The position numbers and the translations under genes were made by a program. A stretch of 45,663 bases of DNA from Candidatus Saccharimonadota bacterium (GTDB lineage Bacteria; Patescibacteriota; Saccharimonadia; Saccharimonadales; Saccharimonadaceae). The stretch lies in assembly GCA_016290315.1 (NCBI GenBank), contig JAEETK010000007.1, positions 1 to 45,663 of the forward strand. The letters are read 5' to 3'. Of this stretch, positions 24,174-33,283 are shown in pieces; the first letter of the stretch is position 1; each line of letters starts with the position of its first letter. Below the pieces are notes generated by a model. That model searched no databases. It saw only the letters and a list, made by a program, of their open reading frames with translations, and was not told the DNA's origin.

Positions 24174-24815
24174 TTACTCTGTTACGCCGAGCTCAATGCG
24201 CTTAAATTGTTTAACATTGATATTCTCGCCAGTCTTTGCGATGGTTTCCTTGATTAAATCAGCAACCGTTTTCTTGTCGTCGAAGATATATGGTTGATTC
24301 ATTAGTACGCGATCCGCAAAAGCCTTTGAAACTTTAGAGGCGACAATTTGCTCTTTTTTGTCAGCAGGTTCTTTGCCGGTAAGAGTAGCCTCAGCCTCTT
24401 TCTTAGCTTCTTTCATTTTGTCTGCAGGGATGTCTTCCTCGCTGACCCATTGTGGGTTCATGCTGGCAACCTGCATAGCAAGCTTATGTGCGAGATCTTT
24501 GAACTCATCGGTTTTTGCAACGAAAGAAGTTTCGCAGTTAACCTCGACGATAGCGCCAATGCGACCACCATGCACATAAGACTCAATGATGCCTTCACGA
24601 GTTTCGCGATCGCCGCGCTTCTCTGCTTTAGTAAGGCCTTTTTTGCGCATTTCGGCAAGAGCTTTATCGAAATCGCCTTTAGCTTCTACGAGAGCTTTCT
24701 TTGCATCGGTCAAACCAACGCCAGACAACTCTTTCAACTTCTTGATGAGCTCAATGCTAATGGCTTTTGCTTCACCAGCAACTTCTTTTACGCTTTTTTC
24801 TTTTTTCGTAGCCAT
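24174..24815 (-). CDS. tsf: Elongation factor Ts
   Basis: 213 aa. N-terminal UBA-like domain (LIKKLKELSGVGLTDAKKALVEA) and the EF-Tu-binding core (VNCETSFVAKTDEF, HKLAMQVASMNP). It promotes GDP release from EF-Tu. Shorter than E. coli EF-Ts (283 aa), with a reduced dimerisation module like the Thermus type. A Lys-rich extension of 16 residues precedes the UBA domain. AAAGGAG lies 8-9 nt from ATG 24815. Second gene of rpsB-tsf, a conserved pair. Confidence 0.96.
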   Translation of the reverse strand: MATKKEKSVKEVAGEAKAISIELIKKLKELSGVGLTDAKKALVEAKGDFDKALAEMRKKGLTKAEKRGDRETREGIIESYVHGGRIGAIVEVNCETSFVAKTDEFKDLAHKLAMQVASMNPQWVSEEDIPADKMKEAKKEAEATLTGKEPADKKEQIVASKVSKAFADRVLMNQPYIFDDKKTVADLIKETIAKTGENINVKQFKRIELGVTE

Positions 24816-24835
24816 TTTATTACTCCTTTTAGTTT

Positions 24836-25534
24836 TTACTTAGTAGCTTTAGCTTTGCCTTCTTTGATGGCGGTAGCAAAGTATTCGAGGATAAGCTTGA
24901 CGGACTTGATGGCGTCATCGTTGGCTGGAATCGGATAGTCAATACCGGTAGGATCACTGTTCGTATCAACTATTGCAAATACTGGAATATTAAGGCTTTG
25001 AGCTTCCTTGATTGCATTCTTGTCTTGAATCGTATCGGACACGATAACCGCAACTGGCTGTTCGGTCATATCCTTAATGCCACCGTAACGCTCATTAAGA
25101 TCATCAATTTCTTCTTGAAAACGTTGAACTTCGAGCTTGTTGTAGCGTTTTTCTAGTTCGCCAGAAGCCATACGGCGTTCAAGATCTTTAAGCTTGCGAA
25201 TCTGTTTATTGATAGTCTCAACGTTAGTAAGCATACCACCAACCCAACGAACAGTAACGTATGGCATGTCGACTGATTCAGCAACTTCCTTAACGGTGTC
25301 CTTCATTTGCTTTTTGGTGCCAACGAAAAGAACTTTTTTGCCACCAGCGACGCGACGGCTAATTTCCGGAAGAGCGCTATCGAGAGCGTCTACGGTCTTT
25401 TCGAGGTTAATAATATGAGCGCCTTGGCGCTTGCTATGAATGTATGGAGCCATCTTTGGATGCCAGCGGCTAGTCTTGTGACCAAAATGCGCACCAGCGG
25501 CAAGAAGCTCCTTGATATCTGCTTGTACAGGCAT
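24836..25534 (-). CDS. rpsB: Ribosomal protein uS2
   Basis: 232 aa from ATG 25534. The frame is open to a GTG at 25552, but that GTG lies next to the SD itself (GAAGGAGAAAGG), so the ATG is right. Characteristic uS2 sequence: LLAAGAHFGHKTSRWHPKM, IHSKRQGAHIINLEKTVDAL, VLFVGTKKQMKD, YVTVRWVGGMLTN, VFAIVDTNSDPTGIDYPIPANDDA. Operon with tsf (20-nt gap). Confidence 0.97.
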   Translation of the reverse strand: MPVQADIKELLAAGAHFGHKTSRWHPKMAPYIHSKRQGAHIINLEKTVDALDSALPEISRRVAGGKKVLFVGTKKQMKDTVKEVAESVDMPYVTVRWVGGMLTNVETINKQIRKLKDLERRMASGELEKRYNKLEVQRFQEEIDDLNERYGGIKDMTEQPVAVIVSDTIQDKNAIKEAQSLNIPVFAIVDTNSDPTGIDYPIPANDDAIKSVKLILEYFATAIKEGKAKATK

Positions 25535-25605
25535 TGTACCTTTCTCCTTCACTCGTAACTCACACGAGCTGATTCATTAATATTTATTACTTGCTTATTT
25601 TAACA
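25535..25605 (-). promoter_or_regulatory. rpsB promoter and leader
   Basis: TG-T-TAAAAT extended -10 on the minus strand (hexamer 25597-25602) with a leader of about 56 nt. The leader has a CTCGT/ACGAG hairpin (25552-25568) just before the SD, which could influence translation, as is known for uS2 operon leaders elsewhere. Confidence 0.45.
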
Positions 25606-25650
25606 TATCTTTTAGCTTTTGCATAGACCGGATTGCTATAATAACTCCTT

Positions 25651-25692
25651 ATGGCGCTTATGTATTTACTATTTAGTGCTTTTATGTTATAA
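25651..25692 (+). CDS. Possible 13-aa leaderless mini-ORF
   Basis: MALMYLLFSAFML with stop TAA. TGC-TATAAT (25634-25642) lies 8 nt before the ATG, the spacing of other leaderless genes here. The stop overlaps the -10 of the next small gene. It could be a leader peptide or chance; evidence is weak. Confidence 0.2.
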   Translation: MALMYLLFSAFML

Positions 25693-25734
25693 TTATATAA
25701 TGCTTTGCTTGACCAGCGGAAGGAGGTGGAAAAC

Positions 25735-25869
25735 GTGGGAGGCAAATTAAAAGTCGTAGCGGGCGTGGTCGGCGTAGTTGTACTGGCGGCGCTTAGCTAT
25801 CTCTGCGCCGCAGTGCTTGCCGTCGCATTGCTCTTCGACAACTACGATGGGCACGATTGGCGCCCATAG
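25735..25869 (+). CDS. 44-aa single-TM peptide
   Basis: GTG start after a strong SD (AAGGAGGTGG, 7 nt). The peptide opens MGGKLKVVAGVVGVVVLAAL, one long Val/Ala/Leu TM, and ends DNYDGHDWRP, a short acidic tail. TG-T-TATAAT extended -10 at 25685-25693 and a strong terminator at 25890 make a complete unit. Organisation and topology resemble the 43-aa ORF at 1499. I know no homologue. Confidence 0.55.
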   Translation: MGGKLKVVAGVVGVVVLAALSYLCAAVLAVALLFDNYDGHDWRP

Positions 25870-25889
25870 CAATTCGCACTTTTGACCCA

Positions 25890-25930
25890 AAAGCCGCCTC
25901 GCCCAAGTTGGGAGGAGACGGCTTATTTTT
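25890..25930 (+). terminator. Intrinsic terminator
   Basis: AAGCCGCCTC pairs with GAGGAGACGGCTT across the loop GCCCAAGTTGG, followed by ATTTTTTA (25890-25930). Confidence 0.8.
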
Positions 25931-25937
25931 TATCACT

Positions 25938-27215
25938 TTATTCCTGATAGGCTTCTAGCGTGACATTGACGACTTGTTCTTTACCGTCACGCAAGATGGT
26001 GACTTGGATAGTGTCGCCTACCTTATATTCGCCAACTAGCGTCGACACCGAACCGGCATGACCAACCTCAATATTGCCAATTTTCGTAATAATATCTTTA
26101 TCTTTAATTCCCGCCTTGTCAGCTGGACCTTTCGGAAGAACCGACGAGCCATTCTTTGAGGAGTTGTATACATACGCACCCTGCTTGACTGAGAGATCGT
26201 ATTCTTTAGCAACGTCTGGCGTGATAACCAAATAGCTTAGCCCCATATATGCACGCTCTGCCTTTCCATCGTCCATGATGCGCCTAAGCATACCCTTCAC
26301 AGCAGATATTGGGATCGCAAAACCGAGCCCTTCGGCAGTAGTTGAAGTGGCCGTATTAATACCGATTACATCGCCAGCAGCATTAACTAAAGGCCCACCA
26401 GAATTACCAGGATTAATCGCCGCGTCGGTCTGAAGCATATCTGACAAATATTCAACATTACTACCATTCGAGTCGCCAGCCTCGATAGAACGCCCCATAC
26501 CACCAATTATGCCCTGAGTGACAGAGTTTTGATATGCGCCGAGCGCGTTACCGATGGCCAGAACCGGTTGACCAACCGCTATCGTCTTAGAGTCGCCCAG
26601 TTTCACAACTGGAAGGTCTTTGGCGTTATTGATCTTGAGATAGGCGACATCATTAAGTGGGTCGAGGCCCAGTAATTCGACATCGCTATAAGTATCACCA
26701 TCGTCAGTGATGACTTTGATATTTCTTGCACCCTTTACGACATGCTTATTTGTAATAACGTAGCCGTCAGAGCTTACAATCATGCCCGTACCAGCCGACT
26801 GCGATGCGCCGCCGAATCCATAGTAGCTCGAGGCACTATAACTCTCGCTAACAATCGAGACTACAGCAGGAGTCACTTTGCCGACGATGTTAGCAATGGA
26901 CGTTTCTTCGAACTCTACCGAATTACCCGTATAGTACCCGTCCGTATTAGAAACTGTAGTAGTAGCGGCCGGTGTTGTTAGTACTTTATAGAAAGCAAAG
27001 CCGCCCAGTCCGCAGCCCACCATCGCGATGAGTACGGCAAAAATTGCTAACCCCAGCGCCGCACCGCCGCCACGTTGGCGCGGTGGCCTATCAATAACTG
27101 GCGTTTCCGGATTTTTATTTAAACTAGGTGAATTGGGGCGATAATTGCGCCAATCATCTTGCTTTCGTTCCGTAGTCTCGGTGTTTTTAAGGCTTTCTGA
27201 ATTCCCACTGTCCAT
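25938..27215 (-). CDS. HtrA/DegP-family serine protease with PDZ
   Basis: 425 aa. Disordered Pro/Asn cytoplasmic tail (1-50), TM about 52-76, trypsin-like domain about 110-305 and one C-terminal PDZ (about 320-420). Catalytic triad: His in VITNKHVV, Asp in LDPLNDVAYLKI, Ser in NPGNSGGPLV. It degrades or chaperones misfolded envelope proteins outside the membrane. GGAAAGGAG precedes the ATG. It ends 8 nt after the terminator of the opposite small gene. The upstream membrane protein (27229) runs in the same direction with a 13-nt gap, so they are probably one transcript. Confidence 0.95.
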   Translation of the reverse strand: MDSGNSESLKNTETTERKQDDWRNYRPNSPSLNKNPETPVIDRPPRQRGGGAALGLAIFAVLIAMVGCGLGGFAFYKVLTTPAATTTVSNTDGYYTGNSVEFEETSIANIVGKVTPAVVSIVSESYSASSYYGFGGASQSAGTGMIVSSDGYVITNKHVVKGARNIKVITDDGDTYSDVELLGLDPLNDVAYLKINNAKDLPVVKLGDSKTIAVGQPVLAIGNALGAYQNSVTQGIIGGMGRSIEAGDSNGSNVEYLSDMLQTDAAINPGNSGGPLVNAAGDVIGINTATSTTAEGLGFAIPISAVKGMLRRIMDDGKAERAYMGLSYLVITPDVAKEYDLSVKQGAYVYNSSKNGSSVLPKGPADKAGIKDKDIITKIGNIEVGHAGSVSTLVGEYKVGDTIQVTILRDGKEQVVNVTLEAYQE

Positions 27216-27228
27216 AATTCTCCTTTCC

Positions 27229-28041
27229 TTAAATATTAAAATTGGGCACTGAATAGAAAAATACCATCAGAATCATAATTAAAGCTGAAAAAATTGCCGG
27301 TGCCAATATGTCATCGGCGCGAATTTTGCCATCATGACGGATTGCAGACTTGTAGCCATGCGCAAATACAAAGAGCATAATGCCAGATACGATTGGGAAT
27401 TGCGGAATAGCAAAGCTTGAAAGAAATCCTGTCGTAGCGGTGCGACCGAGCTGATAGGCAATCGTCCAATGATAGAAAATCCAATACAATTCCGACATCA
27501 TCATACCGAAAATAAAAGTAATTAGAACGAAATCATGATCGTCGCTCTGAATAAGAACATGTCGCGTAGCGCCATAGCCGATAATGAAGCTGACTATAAC
27601 ACCAACAAGAGGATCTATCTGCGCAGTAACCAGGGATAATGCAAAAGCACCAAAGAAGGTTGCGAACAGTGCTTGAATTTCCGTAGCGAAGCTGGAGCTT
27701 AGCGGTTTGATAGCTACTAGCCACGTCGCATAAATGATAGTAAGAATTATTTGCCAAAAGTTAACAGAACCGCCTGCTGGATTAGCCAAATAAACCAACA
27801 GTGCAAGACTAATGCCGACCGTAAAATCAACAAGATTCGCTTTTAGATTTAGCCACCAGTAGCGAGGGCGCACGGCCACCACGCGCCATTTAGACAACAG
27901 AACCAGGATAATTGCAAAAACCCAATTTGCACTCACCACGGTTAATGTCGTTGAAGCGACTGCGAGGCCAATACTGAGCATAACGTGTGTCGCCGTACTA
28001 AGTGCGTTGCGACCGCGTCTTAACATGACGTAATCTGCCAT
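27229..28041 (-). CDS. Polytopic membrane protein, unknown
   Basis: 270 aa with seven or eight TM segments (VMLSIGLAVASTTLTVVSANW, FAIILVLLSKW, LVDFTVGISLALLVYLA, ATFFGAFALSLVT, GVIVSFIIGYGA, FVLITFIFGMMMSELYWIFYHW, IVSGIMLFVFAHGY, IFSALIMILMVFFYSV). No family recognised; no catalytic signature. ATG 28041 is 10 nt from TGC-TAAAAT (28052-28057 on the complement) without an SD. Co-directional with HtrA. Confidence 0.65.
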   Translation of the reverse strand: MADYVMLRRGRNALSTATHVMLSIGLAVASTTLTVVSANWVFAIILVLLSKWRVVAVRPRYWWLNLKANLVDFTVGISLALLVYLANPAGGSVNFWQIILTIIYATWLVAIKPLSSSFATEIQALFATFFGAFALSLVTAQIDPLVGVIVSFIIGYGATRHVLIQSDDHDFVLITFIFGMMMSELYWIFYHWTIAYQLGRTATTGFLSSFAIPQFPIVSGIMLFVFAHGYKSAIRHDGKIRADDILAPAIFSALIMILMVFFYSVPNFNI

Positions 28042-28051
28042 AACTCTAATA

Positions 28052-28093
28052 ATTTTAGCACGTGTCGGCGTTTTCCGCCACTTATGCTAAAAT
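28052..28093. promoter_or_regulatory. Divergent extended -10 promoters
   Basis: Minus-strand TGC-TAAAAT (hexamer 28052-28057) and plus-strand TGC-TAAAAT (hexamer 28088-28093) face away from each other, 30 bp apart. They drive the membrane protein (-) and lepB (+). The distance to each ATG is 10 and 7 nt. Confidence 0.6.
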
Positions 28094-28100
28094 AATCTTT

Positions 28101-28742
28101 ATGGAACAAAAACCCTCATTTGGACAAAAATACCCCGCATTAAAAGATATTCTGAGTTTTCTACTATTTGTAGGCGCGGTAGCTTTGGGTACTTTTATCT
28201 TGAACAGTTTCATTTTTCGCAGTTATAACGTGATTGGTGGCAGCATGGAAAATACATTGCAGTCTGGCGATCGCGTAATTGTAAACCGAATTCCAGTTAG
28301 TCTAGCTCACCTCAATGAGCAAGAATATATACCAGAACGTGGGCAAATAATCGTATTTGCCAACGGCGGCAATTCTTCCATTACAAATTGCGAGCCCCTA
28401 GACGGCGTAGTGGATCAATATATCATCAAGCGTGTCATTGCCTTCCCGGGCGAGCGTGTTACGCTTCAAAATAGCGTCTTAACCGTCTACAACGACGAAC
28501 ATCCAGAAGGCTTTAATCCAGACGAAGATACGCGCAAATCCGACACGGATGGTCCTAAAAAAAATATATCTGGCTCGGTTAATATAATCGTACCCGAAGG
28601 CGAGTTGTTCGTATCGGGGGATAATCGCGAAGGCTCAAATTCGTACGATTCACGCAACGGCCTAGGCACAATTCCGTTTTGCCGAGTGATTGGTCCAGTT
28701 TCTACCAGAATCTTCCCTTTTACGGGAGTTCGCTTCTTCTGA
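28101..28742 (+). CDS. lepB: Signal peptidase I
   Basis: 213 aa from ATG 28101 (an in-frame GTG at 28062 lies before the promoter and is rejected). One TM (ILSFLLFVGAVALGTFILNS), the catalytic Ser in GGSMENTLQSGD, the catalytic Lys in DQYIIKRVIAFPGERV, and box E GDNREGSNSYDSRN. It removes signal peptides from Sec-exported proteins at the outer membrane face. TAAAAT lies 7 nt from the ATG, so a leaderless start is expected. Convergent with rmuC, leaving 3 nt. Confidence 0.95.
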   Translation: MEQKPSFGQKYPALKDILSFLLFVGAVALGTFILNSFIFRSYNVIGGSMENTLQSGDRVIVNRIPVSLAHLNEQEYIPERGQIIVFANGGNSSITNCEPLDGVVDQYIIKRVIAFPGERVTLQNSVLTVYNDEHPEGFNPDEDTRKSDTDGPKKNISGSVNIIVPEGELFVSGDNREGSNSYDSRNGLGTIPFCRVIGPVSTRIFPFTGVRFF

Positions 28743-28745
28743 TTT

Positions 28746-29834
28746 TTACTCTTCAAGCAAAGGGCGCTCTACGATAACTGGGTCCACGCTGGCTTCGCCT
28801 GTTGTAATCTTTACAACATCTTTATCAATGAGCGAGAGTGATTTATATGCTGTATTGTAGTGGTTTACGGTCGTACCTAGCGATGAGCCAAGTTTGTTCA
28901 TGTAGGTATCGAAGGCCGTAATATGCTGCCCAAGTTTAGCTACACGCGCTTGGATTTCGGCAGTATCTTTTTCTATCTCGAGACTACGAAGCCCTTGTAA
29001 AATTGTCTGCAGATAGGCCATAAAGCTAGTCGGACTAACGATGATTACTTTTTTGTCGCGATATGCATACTCTATTAGATCACGCTCGGTTCCAGTAGTT
29101 CCAACTTTATTAATAAGTAAATCATAATAAAGACTTTCGGACGGGATAAACATGAAGGCGAATTCCATAGTTTTTTCGTGCGGACGGATATACTTTGAAG
29201 TCTCGTCGATGCGCCCTTTCAGATCATCGCGGACCTTTTTCGCGAAAGCCGCGCGCTCAGCTTTATCCTTTGCCGCCACCATGCGGTTGTAATTTTCGAG
29301 CGAAAACTTGGAATCAATTGGCAGAATTTTACCCTTGTCGAGAAACACAACCGCATCGACAATTTCACCATCTTTAAACTTATATTGAAGAGAGTATGAT
29401 CCGACTGGCAAAACATTACCGAGCACAGTATCGAGATAGTATTCGCCAAAAACACCACGTTGCTTAGGGTTCTGCAAAACGGATTGAAGAGTCTTAAGCT
29501 CGTCGGCAACCGATTCGACGTGCTTGTTTGTCTCATTAATCGTGGCAAGTCTGGCAGATATTTCCGCAATAGCACGCTTGCTGTCGCGCATCTGGCGTCC
29601 AGATTCAGTGAGCTGGCGCGTAATCGAATCCTGTACGCGAAGGTTGTTGTAATCGATTTTACGGTTGACCGCTTCGTTCATCTGGTCGATTTTATCTTGC
29701 GTGCGTTTGTTTTCTTTGTCGATTTTGTCATCAAGCACACGCGAAAGGGTGTTCAACTTACTTGTCAAAATTATAATTGTTGTCAAAAATACAACAATCA
29801 ATATTACAACCAAAACGATAGCCAAAATATCCAT
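28746..29834 (-). CDS. rmuC: RmuC-family DNA recombination protein
   Basis: 362 aa from ATG 29834; an in-frame TTG six bases upstream is rejected because it sits in the predicted TSS region. N-terminal TM (AIVLVVILIVVFLTTIIIL), a long coiled coil to about 120, then the RmuC nuclease-like domain (GVFGEYYLDTVLGNVLP, VDAVVFLDKGKILPIDSKFSLENY, EFAFMFIPSESLYYDLL, SPTSFMAYLQTIL). RmuC limits inversions at short inverted repeats in E. coli. TATAAT (29842-29847) is 7 nt from the ATG, so it is leaderless. Confidence 0.93.
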   Translation of the reverse strand: MDILAIVLVVILIVVFLTTIIILTSKLNTLSRVLDDKIDKENKRTQDKIDQMNEAVNRKIDYNNLRVQDSITRQLTESGRQMRDSKRAIAEISARLATINETNKHVESVADELKTLQSVLQNPKQRGVFGEYYLDTVLGNVLPVGSYSLQYKFKDGEIVDAVVFLDKGKILPIDSKFSLENYNRMVAAKDKAERAAFAKKVRDDLKGRIDETSKYIRPHEKTMEFAFMFIPSESLYYDLLINKVGTTGTERDLIEYAYRDKKVIIVSPTSFMAYLQTILQGLRSLEIEKDTAEIQARVAKLGQHITAFDTYMNKLGSSLGTTVNHYNTAYKSLSLIDKDVVKITTGEASVDPVIVERPLLEE

Positions 29835-29851
29835 AAGCAATATTATACAAT

Positions 29852-29884
29852 AAAAAATACCCCAACGCGAGCTGGGGTATTTTT
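29852..29884 (-). terminator. dnaK terminator (T-tracts on both strands)
   Basis: AAAAAATACCCCA (29852-29864) pairs with TGGGGTATTTT (29873-29883), 8-nt loop. The A-tract becomes a U-tract in the dnaK direction. Confidence 0.9.
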
Positions 29885-29899
29885 GGCTAGCTTAATTGA

Positions 29900-31780
29900 T
29901 TATTTATCTACAACTTCGCCCTCGACGGTGTCGCCATCTTTTTTATCACCGTCAGATTTCTTATCATCTTCGGAAGCCTGCTGATACATCTTTGCGCCAA
30001 TTGGCATGATGGCGTCATTGAGAGCTTTCGTAGCCTCTTCGAGTTTATCTTTGTCATCAGCATTCTTCTCGAGAGCTTCTTTAGCCTCAGATACAGCTTT
30101 CTTGATAGTCTCCTTATCTTCGTCGGAGATTTTGTCTTTATACTCGTCTGGCATCTTTTCGGCTTGATAAATAGTATTCTCGAGATGATTCCTAGCTTCA
30201 ATGGCCTCTTTCTTTTTCTTGTCGTCGGCGGCGTGAGCTTCGGCATCGCGCTGAGCTTTTTCGATATCTTCTTTGCTCATATTGCCAGAATTCTGAATAG
30301 TAATACTCTGCTCTTTGCCGGTGCCTTTATCTTTTGCGGTAACATTCAAGATACCATTCGCATCGAGATTGAAGGTTACTTCAATCTGCGGAATACCACG
30401 CGGGGCTGGAGCAATACCATCCAAGATGAAGCGACCAAGTGACTTGTTGTCGTTGGCGAATTCGCGTTCGCCCTGAAGGACGTTAATCTCCACCTGTGGC
30501 TGATTATCTGAAGCGGTGCTAAAGACCTGCGATGCACTGGTTGGAATGGTCGTGTTGCGATCAATCAATGGAGTACGGACGCCGCCCATAGTCTCAATAC
30601 CAAGAGTGAGCGGAGTAACGTCGAGCAATAGCACGTCTTTGACGTCGCCAGCAAGAACACCACCTTGAATAGCTGCACCAACCGCCACGACTTCGTCTGG
30701 GTTTACGCCCTGCATTGGGTCTTTGCCGAAGAGCTTTTTAGCACGCTCGACGACGGCTGGCATACGAGTCATACCGCCGACCATAACAACATCAGCAATG
30801 TCGCTAGTTTTTAGATTAGCATCATCAAGAGCTTTCTTGACTGGACCATCTAGACGATCGAGAAGTGGCGCAACGAGCTCTTCGAGCTTAGCGCGGGTTA
30901 ATGTCAATTCGAGATGTTTTGGACCATCCGCATCGGCTGTAATATATGGAAGGTTAATGTCGGTTTCAGTAGCGCTAGAAAGCTCTTTCTTAGCCTTCTC
31001 TGCCTCATCCTTAATGCGCTGCATGGCCGCCGCATCTTTGCGAAGATCAATACTATTCTCCTTCTCAAACTCAGAAAGAATATAGTCGACAATCTTGTTA
31101 TCAAAGTCTTCACCGCCGAGGTGAGTATCACCATTGGTAGCCTTTACTTCGAGAACACCATCGCCAAGTTCAAGAACGGAAACATCGAAAGTACCACCGC
31201 CAAGGTCGAAAACAACAATCTTTTCGTCCGCTTTTTTGTCGATACCATACGCTAAGGCGGCGGCGGTTGGCTCTGGAACGATGCGCTTTACTTCGAGGCC
31301 AGCAATTTTGCCAGCGTCTTTGGTTGCCTGACGCTGAGAATCATCAAAGTAGGCCGGAACGGTAATTACGGCTTCGGTGACCTTTTCGCCCAAGAAAGCC
31401 TCTGCATCGGCCTTAATCTTTGAAAGAATCATGGCGGAGATTTCTTCTGGAGTCATTTCCTTGTCGCCAAGCTTGACCGCCACGCCAGCACCCTTACTGA
31501 CAATCTTGTATGGAAGGATGCCAATATCATCTTTAACTTCTTTATCGCTGAACTTGCGGCCGATTAGACGCTTAATGCCATAAATGGTGTTTTCCGGGTT
31601 AGTCACGCGCTGACGTTGCGCGACCTTACCGACTAGGCGGTCGCCTTTCTTTGTGACGGCGACTACGGACGGCGTAGTGCGATCACCTTCGCTATTTGTA
31701 ATAACCTCCGGTTTGCCGGCTACCATATAGGCAAATGCCGAGTTGGTCGTACCGAGGTCGATGCCGATAATTTTACTCAT
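29900..31780 (-). CDS. dnaK: Hsp70 chaperone DnaK
   Basis: 626 aa, full length. ATPase domain with [32 protein letters not shown] and the [13 protein letters not shown] signature; linker [16 protein letters not shown]; substrate-binding domain; lid ending EGEVVDK, a variant of the EEVD-like tail. It refolds proteins with DnaJ and GrpE, but neither gene nor hrcA is adjacent. GGAGGAT precedes ATG. It has a perfect CIRCE operator and its own terminator, so it is a monocistronic heat-shock unit. Confidence 0.98.
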   Translation of the reverse strand: MSKIIGIDLGTTNSAFAYMVAGKPEVITNSEGDRTTPSVVAVTKKGDRLVGKVAQRQRVTNPENTIYGIKRLIGRKFSDKEVKDDIGILPYKIVSKGAGVAVKLGDKEMTPEEISAMILSKIKADAEAFLGEKVTEAVITVPAYFDDSQRQATKDAGKIAGLEVKRIVPEPTAAALAYGIDKKADEKIVVFDLGGGTFDVSVLELGDGVLEVKATNGDTHLGGEDFDNKIVDYILSEFEKENSIDLRKDAAAMQRIKDEAEKAKKELSSATETDINLPYITADADGPKHLELTLTRAKLEELVAPLLDRLDGPVKKALDDANLKTSDIADVVMVGGMTRMPAVVERAKKLFGKDPMQGVNPDEVVAVGAAIQGGVLAGDVKDVLLLDVTPLTLGIETMGGVRTPLIDRNTTIPTSASQVFSTASDNQPQVEINVLQGEREFANDNKSLGRFILDGIAPAPRGIPQIEVTFNLDANGILNVTAKDKGTGKEQSITIQNSGNMSKEDIEKAQRDAEAHAADDKKKKEAIEARNHLENTIYQAEKMPDEYKDKISDEDKETIKKAVSEAKEALEKNADDKDKLEEATKALNDAIMPIGAKMYQQASEDDKKSDGDKKDGDTVEGEVVDK

Positions 31781-31820
31781 TTGGGTTTTATCCTCCTTGA
31801 ATTATAAACGATATTATGTT

Positions 31821-31847
31821 TTAGCACTCGCACCCAGTGAGTGCTAA
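31821..31847. promoter_or_regulatory. CIRCE operator (HrcA binding site)
   Basis: TTAGCACTC-N9-GAGTGCTAA (31821-31847), a perfect match to the consensus inverted repeat bound by the HrcA repressor. It lies 10-36 nt beyond the -10 of the dnaK promoter. HrcA should be encoded elsewhere in the genome. Confidence 0.97.
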
Positions 31848-31856
31848 TTTGTTATC

Positions 31857-31885
31857 ATTGTAGCGCGTTGGCACTCTAGTGTCAA
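31857..31885 (-). promoter_or_regulatory. dnaK: dnaK promoter
   Basis: TTGACA (31880-31885), a 17-bp spacer and TACAAT (31857-31862) on the minus strand, directly upstream of CIRCE. Vegetative type, so heat control comes from HrcA, not an alternative sigma factor. Confidence 0.85.
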
Positions 31886-31915
31886 GTCTGCTAAACAGAG
31901 GTGAAACATAAAAAA

Positions 31916-32503
31916 CTATAATTCTTCGAGATATTCTACGAAGTTTGGAATAGTGAGAAGATACCCACCTAGCCCAGCACCAATCGTGGCGCAAATCAAA
32001 TCAAACATCGTATCGTCAACGCCAACTGAAATTAGTTGTTGCATGCTCTGTCCCAAAAGCTTGTCGCAGCCAAACTCGAAGAATTCCCAAAGAACGGCGA
32101 TTGCTATCGAGAAGAACATGATAAACATTGCCTTGAAAAGCTTAGGGCTTTTATTTACCTTGAAGTAAACGAGAGCATAGTGTCCGACTAGGGCAGAAAA
32201 GACTCCCGAACAAAAATGTACTGTTTTGTCGAAATACGGGACGGTCTTATATAAATCCATACATATGCCCATGTCTAATGCTACAAAGATAAAAGCATAA
32301 TATAGAAGTTCTATTCGAAAGGCAAATTTACACTTGAACACTTTCTCGACTATATTGGGAATAAACGGCAAGACGAGGCCTGCCAAGAAGCCACCATATT
32401 TACTATAGCTAGGGTCAACAAGACAGCGGATGCCAGTAAGAATCGCATAGACAAGCAGACAAAGCTTAATGGCAATTAAAAAACCACGACGAAGTTTCTT
32501 CAT
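31916..32503 (-). CDS. Multi-TM protein (DUF2238/YjdF-like)
   Basis: 195 aa with five or six TM segments. The sequence DKTVHFCSGVFSALVGHYAL ... LWEFFEFGCDKLLG ... DDTMFDLICATIGAGLGGYL resembles the DUF2238 membrane family (HxxSG, WExxE, DTxxDL motifs). Function unknown. TGC-TAAAAT (hexamer near 32514-32519) lies about 10 nt before ATG 32503 with no SD. Divergent to the TraX-like gene. Confidence 0.65.
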   Translation of the reverse strand: MKKLRRGFLIAIKLCLLVYAILTGIRCLVDPSYSKYGGFLAGLVLPFIPNIVEKVFKCKFAFRIELLYYAFIFVALDMGICMDLYKTVPYFDKTVHFCSGVFSALVGHYALVYFKVNKSPKLFKAMFIMFFSIAIAVLWEFFEFGCDKLLGQSMQQLISVGVDDTMFDLICATIGAGLGGYLLTIPNFVEYLEEL

Positions 32504-32551
32504 TTATGCACATATTTTAGCATATTTACTGGCGTGTTAAGATAAGTATAT

Positions 32552-33283
32552 ATGCTTACTTCTGCTAGCCTGCAGCTGATCGCTATTGTTACTATGTTTA
32601 TTGACCACTTGGGCGTATATATTTTTCATAGCCCAATTTGGATGCGTGCGATTGGTCGCCTCGCAATGCCGTTGTATTGTTTTATGCTATCGGAAGGTTT
32701 TTTGCATACCAAAGGTAAACAACGAACTCGTTATTTTGGTAGATTGTTGGCTTTTGCTTTTATTTCACAATTACCTTTCGATTTGGCCCACTATGCCGCA
32801 TCGGGTGGGCAGCTATCGGGGCTACCACTTCATCTATCCGCCGGACTGATGGAATATAAGCTATATCTCAATGTGATTTTCACCCTACTCTTCGGTTTCA
32901 TAGCTATGTCGGCTATAGAATATGGCGGTTGGGCGGCGATTTATTTGTCAATCTTATTGCTCTTCGCCGAAATACTAGGCATGGATTATGGAGTATACGG
33001 AGTATTGCTAGTAATAAACTTTTACCTGTGTTCGAGATTCTTGAAGGGTGAAAAAATGAAGATTGGGCGGATGTTCGGCTATATGTTTAGCTTATTTGTG
33101 CCTATGACCCTCATGGTCATAATCGAGAATAAACCGATGCAATTATTCTCGTTGCTCGCAATTTTTCCAATCTTAATGTATGGCGGCAAGTTGGGACATC
33201 GTTTGCCGAAATGGTTTGGCTATATTTTCTATCCAGCGCATTTGATGGCGATCGCCATAATATGTTTTTTACTTCCGACGTAA
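32552..33283 (+). CDS. TraX-like membrane protein
   Basis: 243 aa, about eight TM segments. IDHLGVYIF, WMRAIGRLAMPLYCFMLSEGF, LGHRLPKWFGYIFYPAHL match the TraX family (Pfam TraX), membrane acyltransferase-like proteins; F-plasmid TraX acetylates pilin. Chromosomal copies in Gram-positives and CPR have unknown substrates. ATG 32552 follows TG-T-TAAGAT (32538-32543) by 8 nt without an SD. The 3' end overlaps the convergent methyltransferase by 15 nt. Confidence 0.85.
   Translation: MLTSASLQLIAIVTMFIDHLGVYIFHSPIWMRAIGRLAMPLYCFMLSEGFLHTKGKQRTRYFGRLLAFAFISQLPFDLAHYAASGGQLSGLPLHLSAGLMEYKLYLNVIFTLLFGFIAMSAIEYGGWAAIYLSILLLFAEILGMDYGVYGVLLVINFYLCSRFLKGEKMKIGRMFGYMFSLFVPMTLMVIIENKPMQLFSLLAIFPILMYGGKLGHRLPKWFGYIFYPAHLMAIAIICFLLPT

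Noticed and set aside
24348-24938. 196-aa plus-strand frame opposite tsf
   Set aside because: Phe/Leu-rich, the typical mirror of Lys/Glu codons in tsf; it crosses the tsf-rpsB junction.
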